A DNA stretch of 64,000 nucleotides from Jacaranda mimosifolia (GCA_018894105.1 CM032129.1:15073968-15137967); one strand, 5' to 3'. Positions 37,135-49,810 are shown, counted from the first letter of the stretch. Numbers and translations are program-made. Notes: generated by a model from the sequence alone, not told the origin.

Positions 37135-38106
37135 CTTATGTTTGGAAACCTAAGCTACACTAGGATATGATCCTTGGAATATGAAAATCTTGAGTTAGTG
37201 GAGAGTAAGCTTAATTTTGAAATTTGATTGACTTTGGAGTTGATTAGGACATGAATTTTTGGGAACAATGTTTGATCCGAAGGACGTGAAGGGTTATGAT
37301 TGGGTGCGCAAACAATGTATAATATGTTACTTCTAAGGTATCGAGCATATGACTCCTTATGTTTGGGAAGGATAATAACCTTGGGAAATTATATTGAGTG
37401 TGAGCATGTTTGGGAACCTTTTAACTGGTATGAGTCGACGATAGTTTTAGATGGAGTTGAATTTGATTAGTAAAGGATCTTATTGGATCATTACTTGGAT
37501 ATAAGAGTGTGTCGTGACTTAAGATAAGGTTATTTGGGAAATGATATGTTGATGACTCAAATCTCTTTAGTGTATGGAATATTGAGATCAATGGAGGCTA
37601 AGGTTGACATGAAAATTTGGCTAGGATGTGAGCTTTTGGGATATTGCTTGATGTTAAAAGAGTAAAGGATTGGTGTTGGAATGGCCAACCAATACCTAAT
37701 CCGCTACTCTTGAAATGTTAAGCATATGACTTTATTAGTGTTTAGTGGAACAATACTTTTAGTGTTCAATGTTATGCAGGTGTATCTTATGATAATATAA
37801 CTTGAGAAGCGAGGGATTATTTTGGGATAATTAGCTTTTTGGTTTATACATATGGTTGAGATTCGTACGATATTGTTATCTCGGAGGAATTGATATTTTG
37901 ACAATAGGATTGATTAGTGTAACTACCTTGTGGTAATTGTAAGGGAAATAGGGATTATTTTTCACAAGGAGAATCTGATATGCATGTTCTGCTCTGATTC
38001 ATCGGATTACTTATGTACTTAGGTTTGTTTCGTTTTAAGTGTATTATGCTCATGGAGTAATAAGGATGGTGTAATTTTTGGTCTAGGTCGGGCTGTTGTC
38101 CAGGCT

Positions 38107-38356
38107 GAACGAGCCATCTGTATTTCCTCTCTATCAGATTCGATTGAGATGATACCGGGCTATTTACTGAATGAGCCGTCTATATTTTCTCCCGATCTGA
38201 TCCGGTTGAGACGATCCTGAGCCATTCATTGAATGAGCCATCTATATTTCCTCCCGATCTGATTTGGTTGAGACGATCTCGGGGTATTCACTGAATGAGC
38301 CGTCTATATTTTTTCTCGAGCTGATTCGATTAAGATGATCCCAGGCCGTTTAAGCT
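38107..38356 (+). repeat. 62-bp tandem repeat, four units, inside element C
   Basis: Four successive units of about 62 bases start with GAAYGAGCC. Each contains TCTATATTT followed by TCCCGATCTGAT and TTGAGACGATC. Units start at about 38107, 38169, 38231 and 38293. They differ by substitutions, so the array is not recent. No coding frame runs through all four. Confidence 0.85.
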
Positions 38357-38811
38357 GAAAGTAATAACTCCCAAGCTAGCACCTACCAGTTACCTTGAAT
38401 TGTTCATGCTTGTATCTGGATATGTACATGTTCTGATCATTATTTTATGATCTGTTAAGTTGTTTCTTTCTTGACAGGTCTTTACTAATTTGTTATTAAG
38501 ATTATCCCTTGCTAAATCCTTTGAACTTATTCTCCTGTTTTATCCTTGATATTTTCATATAGGACTACGTGATAGATACGGACTTCTGGCTTAGGCTGGA
38601 GACAATATGTTCTGTGGGACCATTAATGTTATGTATATAGCACTGATGTTGAGATCTATTTAAGTTGAAATATGTTGCTACCTCTGATGGACTTAGGAAT
38701 TTTCCTTCTTATGGGCATATTGATTGTTTTAAGCATTAGATTTAATACTGAACTGGTGACATCTCAGCTTAGTGGTTATCTTGAGTGGGGTGTCATAGAG
38801 GCGGTAAATTT

Positions 38812-38990
38812 CGTACTTGAATTTTAATTCGACTACATTACCGAATGTGATTGAAGTTTTGGATTTAAGCTTGATCATAATACAAACAACGATTGTTAAA
38901 TTATGATTTAGCTCAAGTTACAAATTAGTTTCATAATTATTACAATATTGAACTCCATCAACTTGAAAGGATACTTAAGGAATTTTGGCT
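38812..38990 (+). repeat. Diverged copy of an LTR C segment in the interior of C
   Basis: The stretch from TTTTAATTCGACTACATTA onward follows, with many changes, the LTR C segment at about 35185-35350. Shared landmarks are TTTTAATTCGA, GAATGTRATT, ATAAT/ATAACTTGTACTACG, AAATTATGATTTA and CATAATAGT/ATTACAATATT. It is far more diverged than the two LTRs are from each other. Confidence 0.5.
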
Positions 38991-41917
38991 TTAACTCGTA
39001 GATGAAGGTAGTTGAAGGTACTGTCCAAGTTCTGAATGTAAATCAAGGATCTAATCTCATGTAATCTTGGCTTTAACTCATAGATGGAATCAAAGGGTCT
39101 AAGTACCGCTTGTGACTATACCTAGTGTATACAAAATTTTCAAATAGATAATGAATGATAGGGAAGCCTCTGACTTGTTATGAAATCTTAGGAGGTGTTA
39201 ATGTGAATAATTCTATTACTAGTTCCCAGATGTACTAAACTTGGCCATGTGAAAAATTATGTATGTAGACCCGAACTCTAGGATGACTTGTGTAAATATT
39301 TATACTTATTGGGTTGGGTGTTGATGACAACCGTGGACTTGGATTTATTATGCATTTCTGGGATATGTAACCATACTTAACTTTTGGTTCGTACTTGTCC
39401 GGGTGGTCAAGACCTTGATGTTGATGATATCGTAAATTTTGTTTTCAATAATGTCATTTAAAGTTAATACAGTGAACTAGTAGTTCACGATATTTGAGTA
39501 CATGACTTCTCATATTGTTTGTAAAATGTTGAGTTTCAATTCGACCGCTTTTAAGGTGAATATTATGTGAATAGGAGTTTATAGTATTAATGCTAGCGCG
39601 CTAGGTGATGACGAGTCTTGTGCACCTTTAAATAATTGTATAGAGACCTCTATATTAACCATAAACGCTTTGGATTGAACACCACAGAATAAATTGGTAT
39701 AAGCTCGTTCTTCCAAGCTAAATTTTGATATGCCAGAAGTTAGTGCCGGCCTAAAGTATCAATTGAGCATAGCCAAAAGCCACTAGCACCATAACAAATG
39801 ATCATTAGTTGACCGAATTAATAGATTTTAACTCTATGAAGAGAATACTCTAGTGGGAAAAATACAAGAAAATATAGACGCTAGCAACAACTCCATACAT
39901 CAATATTGGTAAAGAGACTCTGAAACAAGCAGGCTGAACATAGAATTTAATAGAAATGACATGATGCTTTTGGGGTCTATTTTATGAGACTTATTACGAT
40001 CACAACTAGATTTGTAAGATTTGGATAGGATTTAAAAGGCATCTGTCTGGAACTTGACTTTAGTGAAACAATATTTCTATAGGTTAGCAATAAACACTAC
40101 CTTGTGGGATAGTGACAAACCCAACTAAATCAGTAATTTTGAAGGTATTGTGAAAGATCTCATAGAAATGACTTCAGGTAAATTCTTGAATCTCATTTGT
40201 GAAGGGTTATGGAATGGTTAGCAATTAGAATACAAGGAGTTGTGGGACAAAGATAGGAACTGAATAAGCTTCATTGCATATGGAATCCTAATATCTTGAT
40301 TTATGAAGATTACTTGGCCCAAAGTAAAGGTATAATTTATTTAAGATTGAACTAAGTTAAACTGTTCTTAGTCATAAGTTAGTGGAGAAAGTATTCTAGG
40401 AATTACCTCTCATTTGTAATGTAGATACTGGGAACTAATATACCGTCCTTTGGATGGCCAGATTCCTACAACAATTGTTGATATGATATATAGGGTGTTG
40501 ATTCATTAGATTGGGTTTTAGCAAATCTATTCAAGACGTTTGGTAGGTCTGGAATTGAGGAAAGAGTTATACTACATCTATGCTTGGTGTCATAGATATC
40601 CATAGGAATATCAATTTTGCATTAAGTTAATCGAGTGTCGATTAGGGAAAAAAAAAGAGATAAGATACATTTAAAGGTGTGTAACACCATAAAGGATCAT
40701 CAAGATAATCTGGCTGAAGTTGAGATTATATTCGATCGGGAAGAGCTAGGATGTAATTATGTCAGAGGTGCAGAGCCCTTAGGTCTTATCAAATTAATAT
40801 TAAGAGTATGCTTGAATGCTTGAGGTTTTTCCTATGCTAACAGGTTCATTAACTAACCTAGTCAAAAGAAGTGGTAGTTCTAAGTGATGAATAAGGACAT
40901 GAAGGCGAATTTGTGAACTAAAGACCAAGATTAAGTTATCTTAGTTATCATTCCCTTTACAAAATATAAAGGATAGTTTCATGTATCCATGCCAATCAAA
41001 GGGTTAATGGGAAAAAAGGGGTGGTTGCATGTATCATAAGGAATCTAAGTGATGGAAACAAGATTGTTCTGTTCAGGATATAGAATAGCTATCTTGGGTT
41101 GCCTCATTACGTTAGGGTTATTTATGTTAGTCATGAAATTTCTTGGAAAGATATGACCATAGTATATCAAGTTGAAGTACCAAAATTTGAACCAAAAGGA
41201 TGAGAAGAAATAGAAGGATTGTTAGGAATCTAAGTTATGAGCTTAGCGTAAACCAACCTTTACATCATAAGAAACGAAACACGCAATTCCTTGGAAAAAA
41301 AAAAGATTAAGTTTTGATTATACCAAAGTGGAGACCCATAGATCATATGAGGAATATATGTTTCTTAGGTTTTAACAATACACGACAAATGTGATCTTCT
41401 TAAAGCAGTAGACCCATTGATCAAAAAAATTGAAAGGAGATAAATTTTTGGATACATAGAGATACGTGAGAAATGTTGGGAATTAAGAAGGTAGATCGAT
41501 TTATGCATTGGTTTATCTTTCTTTAGGGAAAGCTAAAGGAAATATCAAGTATGTTTATGCTTAAGATGAATATGGAATCGTGAGGAACCAATCTCATAAG
41601 TACCAGAATGACTCGAGAGATAAGATATAAAACAAATGATCTTGCTGGACGTGGGACATAAAAAGTAGCTCGAAACACTTGATAAAACATGGAATGCTCA
41701 AGTGAGTATAAGCAACCCAAAAACCCACATCAGTAATTCCCACTAAGAAGAATTCCCACCTTTTAGGACAAGTCAGAGATACTCGAAATAGGAGAAAAGA
41801 ATATGTGGGATCATTTGCATCCGCAACAAAGTTTTCTTTGGAGACAGCAAAATAAAATATAATGACGCTACGAGATCTTTTATATTTTAGATGAGAATCT
41901 GGGGACCAAATTCTCTT

Positions 41918-41931
41918 AAAGGGGGGAGAAT
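41918..41931 (+). other. Element C polypurine tract
   Basis: AAAGGGGGGAGAAT directly precedes the 3' LTR start TGTAACACC. This is the plus-strand primer site for reverse transcription. Confidence 0.85.
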
Positions 41932-44840
41932 TGTAACACCCTAATTTTTAGAATATCAGTTTAAGTTGATTGAAATTAAATTAATTAAAGTTTAGATAGA
42001 AATATTGGGAATTAGAGGATTTAATTATAAATAAGGAAGGGACTTGATTGTTTAAAATTATAAAGTTTAGGGGGTTAATATGGACAAGTTGAAAGTTGGA
42101 GGACTTTAAAATGTTTGGATTTGGACTTAATTGCCTAAAAATAGAAAAGTTAAGGGCTAATGTGTAAGATTTAGAAGTTGAGGGACTCAAATGAAAATCA
42201 GGGGCTAAACTGAAGGTGGTCTAAAAGTTTTGGGGCAGAAATTGGGTCGGTCTGAAAGTTTTGAGGCTAATTTGAAAATAACAAAAATGTGTTTATATAT
42301 ATAACATAAAGGACAGAAATTCCTTAAATTTCCAAAATTTTCCCAAACCTTTCCTGAACGGCGAATCGCCGGTGAATGGCCGTGAAACCTGGAACTAATA
42401 CCATATTTGGCTTCCTCCCATCAAAGCGAACACAACCATATAAAAAACATCTCTAAACCACCGAACATGTCAAAGGAAACTAAAGTCGACGGTGGACGAG
42501 CGGCAGGTTGATGGTTCCGCCGTTTCTGGCGACGAAAAATAGTAATGTTTGGGTGGGTTTTGATCGCGAGGTGATTGGTAGTCTGGTGGTGGGGTTGATT
42601 TAGGGTTTCAAAGGCTGGTGGCAGAGGAATTTTTGTCATGGCGTAACGGTAGCGAGCTAGGGTTCTACGGTGGTTTTGGGCTAAATTGGCCAGCTAAACA
42701 GCGTTGAAACAAGAAATTGTTTAGGGGTTTTTACTCCTCATGATGAGGCACACAAGATGGTGGTGGAGGTCTCCATCTCCGGCGGCAGCACGTGGTGGCT
42801 GTTTCAAGGCAGTTTGCCCCAAATTTAATCCTAGACTTGTCTAGGCTATTCTCAGCTTAAGATAGGATCCTAGTTTGGCCCGATTTGGGTAATTTTTTAA
42901 TAGTCAAATTTTAATTCGATTGAATTGTTGAATGTAATTTGATTTTCGAGTTCAGTTCAGTCATAACCTATACTACGACCGTCAAACTATAATTTAACTT
43001 AAGTTATGGCTTAATTTTATAACCATCATAATAGTAAATTTAATCAGTTCAAAAGAATATTGTGAGGGCCTTAAGTAAGATCTTAATTATTTCTTTACCG
43101 AACCATCGAGTTAGGGATTATGATGTATGACTATGATAAACATTTAGCGCACCATGAAATTTGAAGGGATTATAACTGAACAGCTAAAGTAATTGCGGAT
43201 CTCGATAAAGATATTTAAGTACATTAAGAATTTTAATTTGGGGTTCAACTCAACATAGTTTTAGTTCATTTAATCTGAATTTTGAATTGATTATAAAACA
43301 AAGTCATAAGTTGTTCAAAGCTCTAAGGATTATCAAGACTATGTCAGATATTCTTAAGTTAAATAGAGACATTAGTGATATTTATCCTTAAAATTCAAAG
43401 GGTTGACAGAATGATAACCTGAGTTATTTTATAACAGTTCTCGGACTGACTAGGAAACCAAAACCTGAGCGACCATACAACTAAGAATCCCTCTGCATCT
43501 ACCAGGTGAGTATATACTCATTAGTATGAGATTCTTTACTGGGAAAAGAACATATATACTTGCTATTATATCATGATCGTTTGCTTTCTTTCGATCTATG
43601 TGTTGAAAATAGTACTCCAAATCGCCTTTCTATTGATTTTGATTGATATCGCTTTTGATTGATATCGCTTTATCTGAAATTGGCGATGTGTTGAAAACTG
43701 AAAAATAATTTTGAAATATATTGTTTTATCGCCATACCTTTCTAGAAACCAGCTTAGTGTTGGATTATTCTGTATATAAACATGGCGATTTGATATACTA
43801 TCTGGAACATTGGTTTTGAGATATATTTATCAATCATGGCTATGAACGTTTCTCAGAAACAAATTAAGACTGTTTGAGCATCCGAATTTCGACTGTCATG
43901 GCGACGTGGTGTGTTATATGAAATGTTGTTGCACACTAATTACTGGTAACTGATATTGTATTGATTACTAATACCCTTGCGGGTGGGCCCTGGGATTAGC
44001 TTTGGACGGACCGGGCGAAACAGACCGACAACAACCGATCTCCTGCTAATACCCTACTGATTACATTTGGCTTCGTAGTCCATTGGAGGTAGCTGGCTAT
44101 AGGAGAGATGATGCATGTAGCTAGCCATGCCTACTGGTTATAGTATATTGTCCGAGCTGATCACTCGAGGCTGAAGGAATAAGGGTTTTCATGTGTTCGA
44201 AAGTAGAGTAACAATGTAGGAGAACCACCAACAACTTAATAGTGAAAATATTTTGTTAAATTATATTCAGTTGCTCAATATACCTGACACTTATACTTGG
44301 AATTTCAAATATTTGACTGGAACCCAGTAGATGTTCAAAGGCATATCGACCCCATTCAAATCATAATTGAGGTTTGAACCTCTATGAGAGAGAGTGAATT
44401 TTGTGAAATCTCATAACTGGTATAGGACAGTGGTGAGATGGATCACCCCAAAACTTTGATTAAAACCTTATCTAACAACTTCTGAAAATATTTATGCTTC
44501 TATTTGTCTCCTAGGTCATAATTGTGAAATTATCATTTTATTGTTATTGCTATACTATCTCACTAAGTCAGTCGGACTTACATTATTTTATTTTTTCTTT
44601 CGTTCTTTGCCCCAGATAGAATCAAGTGATGAAGATAGACTAACCTAGATGACACATAAAGCAATAAGGGTGATAGAAGTCCATATTTCGATTTAGACTA
44701 GAACATCCGATGAAGGTCATTTTAGAAATTAATTACTTTTGGATTTTTGAGAAATGTATTTTTTGTTGTAAAGAAGACGTGTGGTACTATTTAAGTAGCA
44801 CCTCGATCGGAAGCAGGCACCTCCCGGTCAGGGCATTACA
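41932..44840 (+). repeat. Element C 3' LTR
   Basis: This is the partner of 34187-37120. It ends GGGCATTACA, after which LTR B resumes with AATTAAATACC. Confidence 0.9.
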
Positions 44841-46302
44841 AATTAAATACCATACCTAAATGATCCTATCATTTGAATCTTCCCTCCAAAATATATTCTT
44901 CTCATTAATTAAATTAAATAATTTAATTTAGTTAATTTAATCATTGACTTAACTCTTAAGTTAATTAGCTTAACTCTTTAAGCTAAGAATTGTTAACTTA
45001 ACTTTTTAAGTTAACTTGACCTATTGATAGTCATGTGGCACCAAATAATTAACTTCTTAATTATTGGTCTAATGTAACTCCTTAAATTATTTGATCAATT
45101 TAACAATTAAATTAATCAAAATTGACCTCAATTTTCGGTCACCCAAAAATCGGTCTCTATGGAGTAAATTTTCTAATGCTTAGAAAGTTCCTCCATTACG
45201 TAGGAAATGCAATTGGCTTTTATGTATGACCCGATAGGTTCTAACATTTATTGGACATGAGCTCACAATTCCTTGTGACTTTTGAATATCATATATTGAC
45301 TTTTGACTATCATATTTTAGTTTAAACTCTTTTAAACTAGTCGACTCAATTCAATTAATTTTCATTAATTGAAGAACACCCAATCTCCATGGTCGATGTC
45401 CAACCTCAAGCTATGGAGCCCAACTAATTGGCCGAAATGAATGCTTTTAGAGAACCATTATAGCTCTACATGTACCATGTAAGTACGGTCTTTCCATCTC
45501 CTATCTCCCGAAAGAGGCTTAGGGCAAGATATTTGCCGGCTCCCTAATAGCCTCGATACTATGTCTCTATTTCCAATGTTTGATTCTACTTTATGACCTT
45601 ATATTTGAAAAACTCCTTTTCCAAATTGTCATACTGCCTTGCGCAATGACTCCTTGGAATCAATCATTATAGAATACATAGAAGATAGACTCGCCCTTCA
45701 CAAAGACAAGGAGTTCTAAGTAGCTTATGCCCAATCACCACCCGAACGGCCCGTTAGGTGACCAGGGAAGAGTCAAAGTATGAAGACCTAAACACAAGGC
45801 TACTATGAATCCTCATATCAAAGGACTAATTACACACACTAGCGTAAGCTGGAGAATTTGCTTCTATCGACTTGCCACTTTGGCTATCTAGTGAATTCTT
45901 CGAGTGGGCCTTCAGTGCTTTATTTCCTAACAAACACCCTTTGACATGCATTCATATCTCATATGGGATTGCTCATGGAACGAAGCAATATCCAACTCCT
46001 TGAATTTATGCATCGTTAGTACAAATCTATCCAGATCTTAGATATCTTGTCTCTTAAAATCCTATGACTTAAAAGATTTAAGATCACGACCTTGTAAGAC
46101 TTATTTCATGATCACCACCTAGTGTGCGACCAAGTCTCGTAGTCTTGTGTGATCTAAGGGCTTCAACCAAATGCTAGTGAAGTAAATATAAGCATAAGAT
46201 GAAGATAGCCATATTATGAATATCATTCAATCAAGATTGTATCAAAAGTGAAATAGTTTACAATGCTAATCCAATTGGCTTCCAGAGCACTATTCTAATG
46301 GC
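44841..46302 (-). repeat. Element B 5' LTR, distal part
   Basis: It continues the LTR interrupted at 34186 and runs to the terminus near CTATTCTAATGGC at 46302. It parallels 25655-27701 of the other LTR. At about 46010-46020 it shows the MITE-free site (TTTATGCATCGTTAG). Confidence 0.85.
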
Positions 46303-46307
46303 TACTA

Positions 46308-46900
46308 GTCTGGCTTTATTCCTGATAAATTTATTGGTTTGCCTAGCTTATTTTTGAATGCCCACTTGGTACCAACAGCTGGATGGTCTGATGGTCGTTC
46401 TACTAGGTTCCAAACTTTATTCTTTTCAAATTGAGCTAGTTTTTCCTTCATTACCTCAATCCAAAATGGATCTTTTAGTGCTTCTTTGATATCTTTAAGC
46501 TCAATCATTCAAATAAGGGCACAACTGGATTCATCTGGTAGATCTTGTCTAGCAATGATTTTGTCAATAGGGTGATTGGAAGCATGTTTAAACTTTCTGG
46601 TTCTTTGTTCAGTCTTTTTACTAACTCACTAGAATTCGGTTCATCAGTTGGATTTGTTTCCTCAAATGATTTTGATTCCTCTTAGTTTGATGTTGATAGC
46701 TCAGGGTCTGAAATCTTGACTAGTTCTTTGAATCCTGCAACTTCTTTGCTCAAGATTTCCTTGGCACAAAATGGTTAGTTTCATCAAACGTAACAAGCGT
46801 GGATTCTTGAACAATTCTTTTCCTTTTGTTAAAAACACGATGGGCTTTACTATGCATTGAGTAACCAACAAAGATAGCCTCATCAACTTTCGAATTAAAC
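46308..46900 (-). pseudogene. Element S integrase tail and N-terminal RT
   Basis: On the minus strand a degraded integrase C-terminal region (VGYSMHSKAHRVFN block, about 46880-46800) leads through an acidic linker to the RT start. The RT start reads IKEALKDPFWIEVMKEKLAQ, FEKNKVWNLVERP and VGTKWAFKNKL. It then shifts and reaches NKARLVA, where element B begins. The rest of RT is at 24906 and below. Confidence 0.85.
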
Positions 46901-46989
46901 TTTGTTAAATAATCCCTATCATTAAGAATATAACATTTGCAACCAAAGACACGAAAATAAGAAATGTTTGAAACTTTACCATGCCATAA

Positions 46990-47470
46990 TTCATATGGGG
47001 TTTCTGAAAAGTGGTCTTAAGAAAACACGGTTTGACACATATCAGGCCGTATTCACAGCGTCAACCTAAAAGGATTTTGGAAGATCATATTCATTAAGCA
47101 TAGTTCTAGCAGCTTCTTGCAAAATTCGATTTTTACTTTCAATTACCCTATTTTGTTGGGGAATCTTAGGAGCAGATAAATCATGAATGTAACCATGTTT
47201 TTCACAAAACAAAGTAAAATTATTTCATCAAACTCAGTTCTATGGTCACTTTGAATTTTCTTAATGAAATAACCCTTTTCATTTTGACGCCTTTTAGTGA
47301 GTGGAATGAAAGCATTTAGAGCATCATTTTTATGAGCAAGGAATAAAACCCACATAAAACGAGTATAATCATCTATTAAGATAAACACATATCTTTTACC
47401 TCTAAGAGAAGTAGTTTTCATGGGTTCGAATAAGTCAATGTGCTGAAACTCCAGTGGCCTGGAAATTGTG
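46990..47470 (-). pseudogene. Element S integrase core
   Basis: The frame 47421-47143 reads MKTTSLRGKRYVFILIDDYTR, FMWVLFLAHKNDALNAFIPL and IQSDHRTEFDE. These are the integrase D-D-E core blocks as found in Sireviruses (LAHKxxALNAF is characteristic). A frameshift at about 47220 degrades the end around the catalytic Glu and the PQQNG block. Confidence 0.88.
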
Positions 47471-47514
47471 ACCTCATTCTTTTTTTTGAAAGATGTTCAG
47501 ATTTGCTTGTCCTT

Positions 47515-48030
47515 TTAGCATCTATCACATATCCTGTCCTTGGAGAAGCTTAATTTGGGTACCCCTTTGACAAGATCTTTTTTTATGCGATGAGAAATAA
47601 GTTCCATGTTTACGTAGCCCATTCTTCTATGCCATTTCCAGCATTCTTCATCTGAAACAACTAAACACTCCTTATTTTGACAAGTTAAATAATCAAAGGT
47701 TATACAATAAACATTTCCATCCCTGGTAGCAATAATAACCATTTTCTCATTTTTCTTAATAACACAGTGAGAACAATGGAGTTTAACCTCATAAACTTCA
47801 TCGCATACTTGACTGATACTAAGCAAATTAAGCTTAAAGCCTTCAATAATCCATACATTATCAATGGAAGTACCAATCTCCTTACGAACAGTATCTTTAC
47901 CTATTATGCGTCCTTTTGTGTTATCTACATAGAGAACATTTCCTACAAAACAATCATTACGCTTAAGAAACATAGACACATCCCCCAACATATGCCTGAA
48001 GCATCCATTATCCAAATACCACTTCTGTTT
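47515..48030 (-). pseudogene. Element S protease and gag-pre-integrase
   Basis: The protease active-site block reads WYLDNGCFRHMLGD, where copia proteases have D-S-G, so the catalytic motif is altered to D-N-G. The following 160 residues contain LNLLSISQVCDE and end with the pre-integrase zinc block WHRRMGYVNMELISHR and KDRICDRC. In that block the second His of the usual H-x-x-x-G-H is Tyr. Confidence 0.87.
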
Positions 48031-48189
48031 TTGAAAATGTTCCTTGGCATGTACCTATAAGAAATCAGTTTGTTTTAGGTTCCCAAACTATATTAGGTCT
48101 TTCATAGTTAGTAGCAAATAACTTTCTTACCCAAACAAACTTGGTACTAATAAGTTTCTCAATCAGACATCTATAATTGACATGACCAG

Positions 48190-49745
48190 GTCTACCACAA
48201 GTATACTAGGTTTTTTGAACTGGTTTGACATTCATTCTAGAAGTTGTTGAAATCGGTTTGATTTTTCTTTGATTCATACGGTTTCTAAAATTTCGACCGT
48301 TCTTAACGTTATGTCTAGTTGGAGCATGCATATGTGTGTATTTGACACATGTGGAATATTCACCTAGATCATCCTCAACATGTAAGTATTCCTCAACAAT
48401 AATTTTTCCTTTAATTTCACTGCTCATATTTTCAACTTGCTTATTCAAGAAGTTATTCTCTTTAGTGAGCCAATCATTTATTTTCTTTTTGCATTCAGCA
48501 TTAAGGGTCTCTCTATTTTTAGCCATTTGTATTTCAAATTATTTTGTGAGCCCTATCCAATTCTTCTTGCAAATAGTTTATTTTTTCTTGCAAAGCTTTC
48601 TTTTTATCAACAAGCATTTGACACAAATTTCATAAAGCTTAAGCAATTTTTGCACATCTTCATCAATGTCAATTTCATCATTGGAATCATAAACAGAATA
48701 TGAAGAGGTACTTACTTGATTTACCGTGGAGCAATTCTTTTCATTGTCAAATTATTCACCATCAGATTCATCCCATGTGGTTGCCATCGCCTTAGCTGTG
48801 GATTGTTTTGCATATTTCTTCAACTGGGGACAGTCTGGTTTTCTATGTCTGATTTCATTGCATTCGTAGCAGCGAGGTAGCTCGGTATTTGGAGTTTTCG
48901 GACTGGTGCTTTTTGGTTTTAACTTGTTTCAAAAAAAATTTTTGAAGTTTGTCAGTTGCTTTAATCTTCGGGAAATAAGAACAATTGCATCCTCAACTTG
49001 GTCCTCGTCAAAGTCTTCTTGAAGTTTTGAGTTAGAATCATGATCAATATTAAAAGAAATATTCTTTTTGACCTTTGTTTCCAAACCTTCATCTTTATTC
49101 AGCAGTGTCATCTCATGGGATGTGAGAGATCTAATTAGTTCACCCATGGTCATTCTGCTAAGATCACGAGCTTCCTAAATAACAATAACTTTTGTCATTC
49201 ATTTCTTTAGAAGCGATCTAAGAATGTTCCAGACTTGTCATCCTCGTTTATAGTTCTACCAAGTGCGAACATAGGATTTATAATTTTCATGAAGCGTGTG
49301 TACATCTGACTTATAGTCTCATTAGATTTCATCTGGAACAGTTTATATTCGTGAATGAAAAAAGCAATCCTCTCTTGTCGAACTTGACTGGTACCTTCGT
49401 GGGCCACTTGCAACATTTCCCACATTTACTTTATTTTAGCACATCTACTGACTCAGTTGTACGATTCTTTGATGAGAGTGCATAACAGAATATTTTTGGC
49501 CTTCGCATTCATTAACATGGGCTTTTATCATCATTAGTAAATTCACATCGCTCATTTGGAACTATCTATCCATCAATTAATTTTGTTGGAACCGTTGGCC
49601 CTTCACTGACCACATCCCATAAATCAAAATCCAGGGCAATTATGTATTCTTGCATTCGATTTTTCCACGTAGTATAGTTGGAACCATCAAACAGTAGAGA
49701 CTGTTCATGCGATTGCCTTTCTGCAAAGACATTAAGAGTGTTTGT
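48190..49745 (-). pseudogene. Element S gag
   Basis: Near 49740 the minus strand reads LLFDGSNYTTWKNRMQEYI, the usual copia gag start. It continues with stops to EMLQVAHEGTSQVRQERI and ETISQMYTRFMKIINPMF. A CX2CX4HX4C zinc knuckle (CYECNEIRHRKPDC) is intact at 48830-48871. A long Lys/Glu-rich region (48526-48206) and a second, degraded finger (CGRPGHVNYRC, about 48190) follow. The extended gag with a charged region suits a Sirevirus. Stops and frameshifts are scattered throughout. Confidence 0.85.
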
Positions 49746-49795
49746 GGCTATATGATCCTTTACTTTGGTAGTTACACCATAATATAGAGAACTAA

Positions 49796-49810
49796 TGCTC
49801 CAATACTAAT
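49796..49810 (-). other. Element S primer-binding site
   Basis: On the minus strand the sequence next to the LTR reads ATTAGTATTGGAGCA. It corresponds to TTGGTATCAGAGCA, the Met-tRNA complement, with a few changes. Confidence 0.7.

Larger units (their letters stand above)
37135..41917 (+). other. Element C interior, non-coding
   Basis: No gag zinc knuckle, RT YxDD block, RNase H or integrase motif could be read in any frame. The longest ORFs (for example 40635-40823) look random. It contains a 62-bp tandem array (38107-38356) and a stretch resembling an LTR C segment (about 38812-38990). Confidence 0.65.
34187..44840 (+). mobile_element. Element C: LTR element with 2.9-kb LTRs, little or no coding capacity
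   Basis: The direct repeats 34187-37120 and 41932-44840 start TGTAACACC and end GGGCGTTACA or GGGCATTACA, the TGTAAC...TTACA pattern common in plant chromovirus (Tekay/Del-like) Ty3/gypsy elements. A Met-tRNA-like site follows the 5' LTR, and a clean polypurine tract precedes the 3' LTR. Flanks AATTTA and AATTA fit a 5-bp duplication of the AATTA in LTR B with one change. The 4.8-kb interior has no recognisable gag or pol, so this looks like a non-autonomous LARD-type derivative. The two LTRs are clearly closer to each other than the LTRs of A or B, consistent with it being the younger insertion. Confidence 0.88.
24908..46302 (-). mobile_element. Element B: second copia of the A family, inside the RT of S
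   Basis: On the minus strand B has the same parts in the same order as A, with LTRs, primer site and leader that align with those of A. Its 3' LTR is 24908-27701 (with a hAT MITE inside). Its 5' LTR is split into 46302-44841 and 34186-33418 by element C. Without inserts it is about 10.2 kb, matching A. It divides the RT of S: the upstream half ends in NKARLVA and the downstream half resumes at the glutamine-rich block before GIDYDE. TACTA next to both ends (24902-24906 and 46303-46307, with a one-base offset at the low end) is the likely target duplication. All ORFs are broken. Confidence 0.9.

Noticed and set aside
38107..38356. CRISPR-like array
   Set aside because: The whole 62-bp unit repeats without unique spacers, and the context is a plant retrotransposon.
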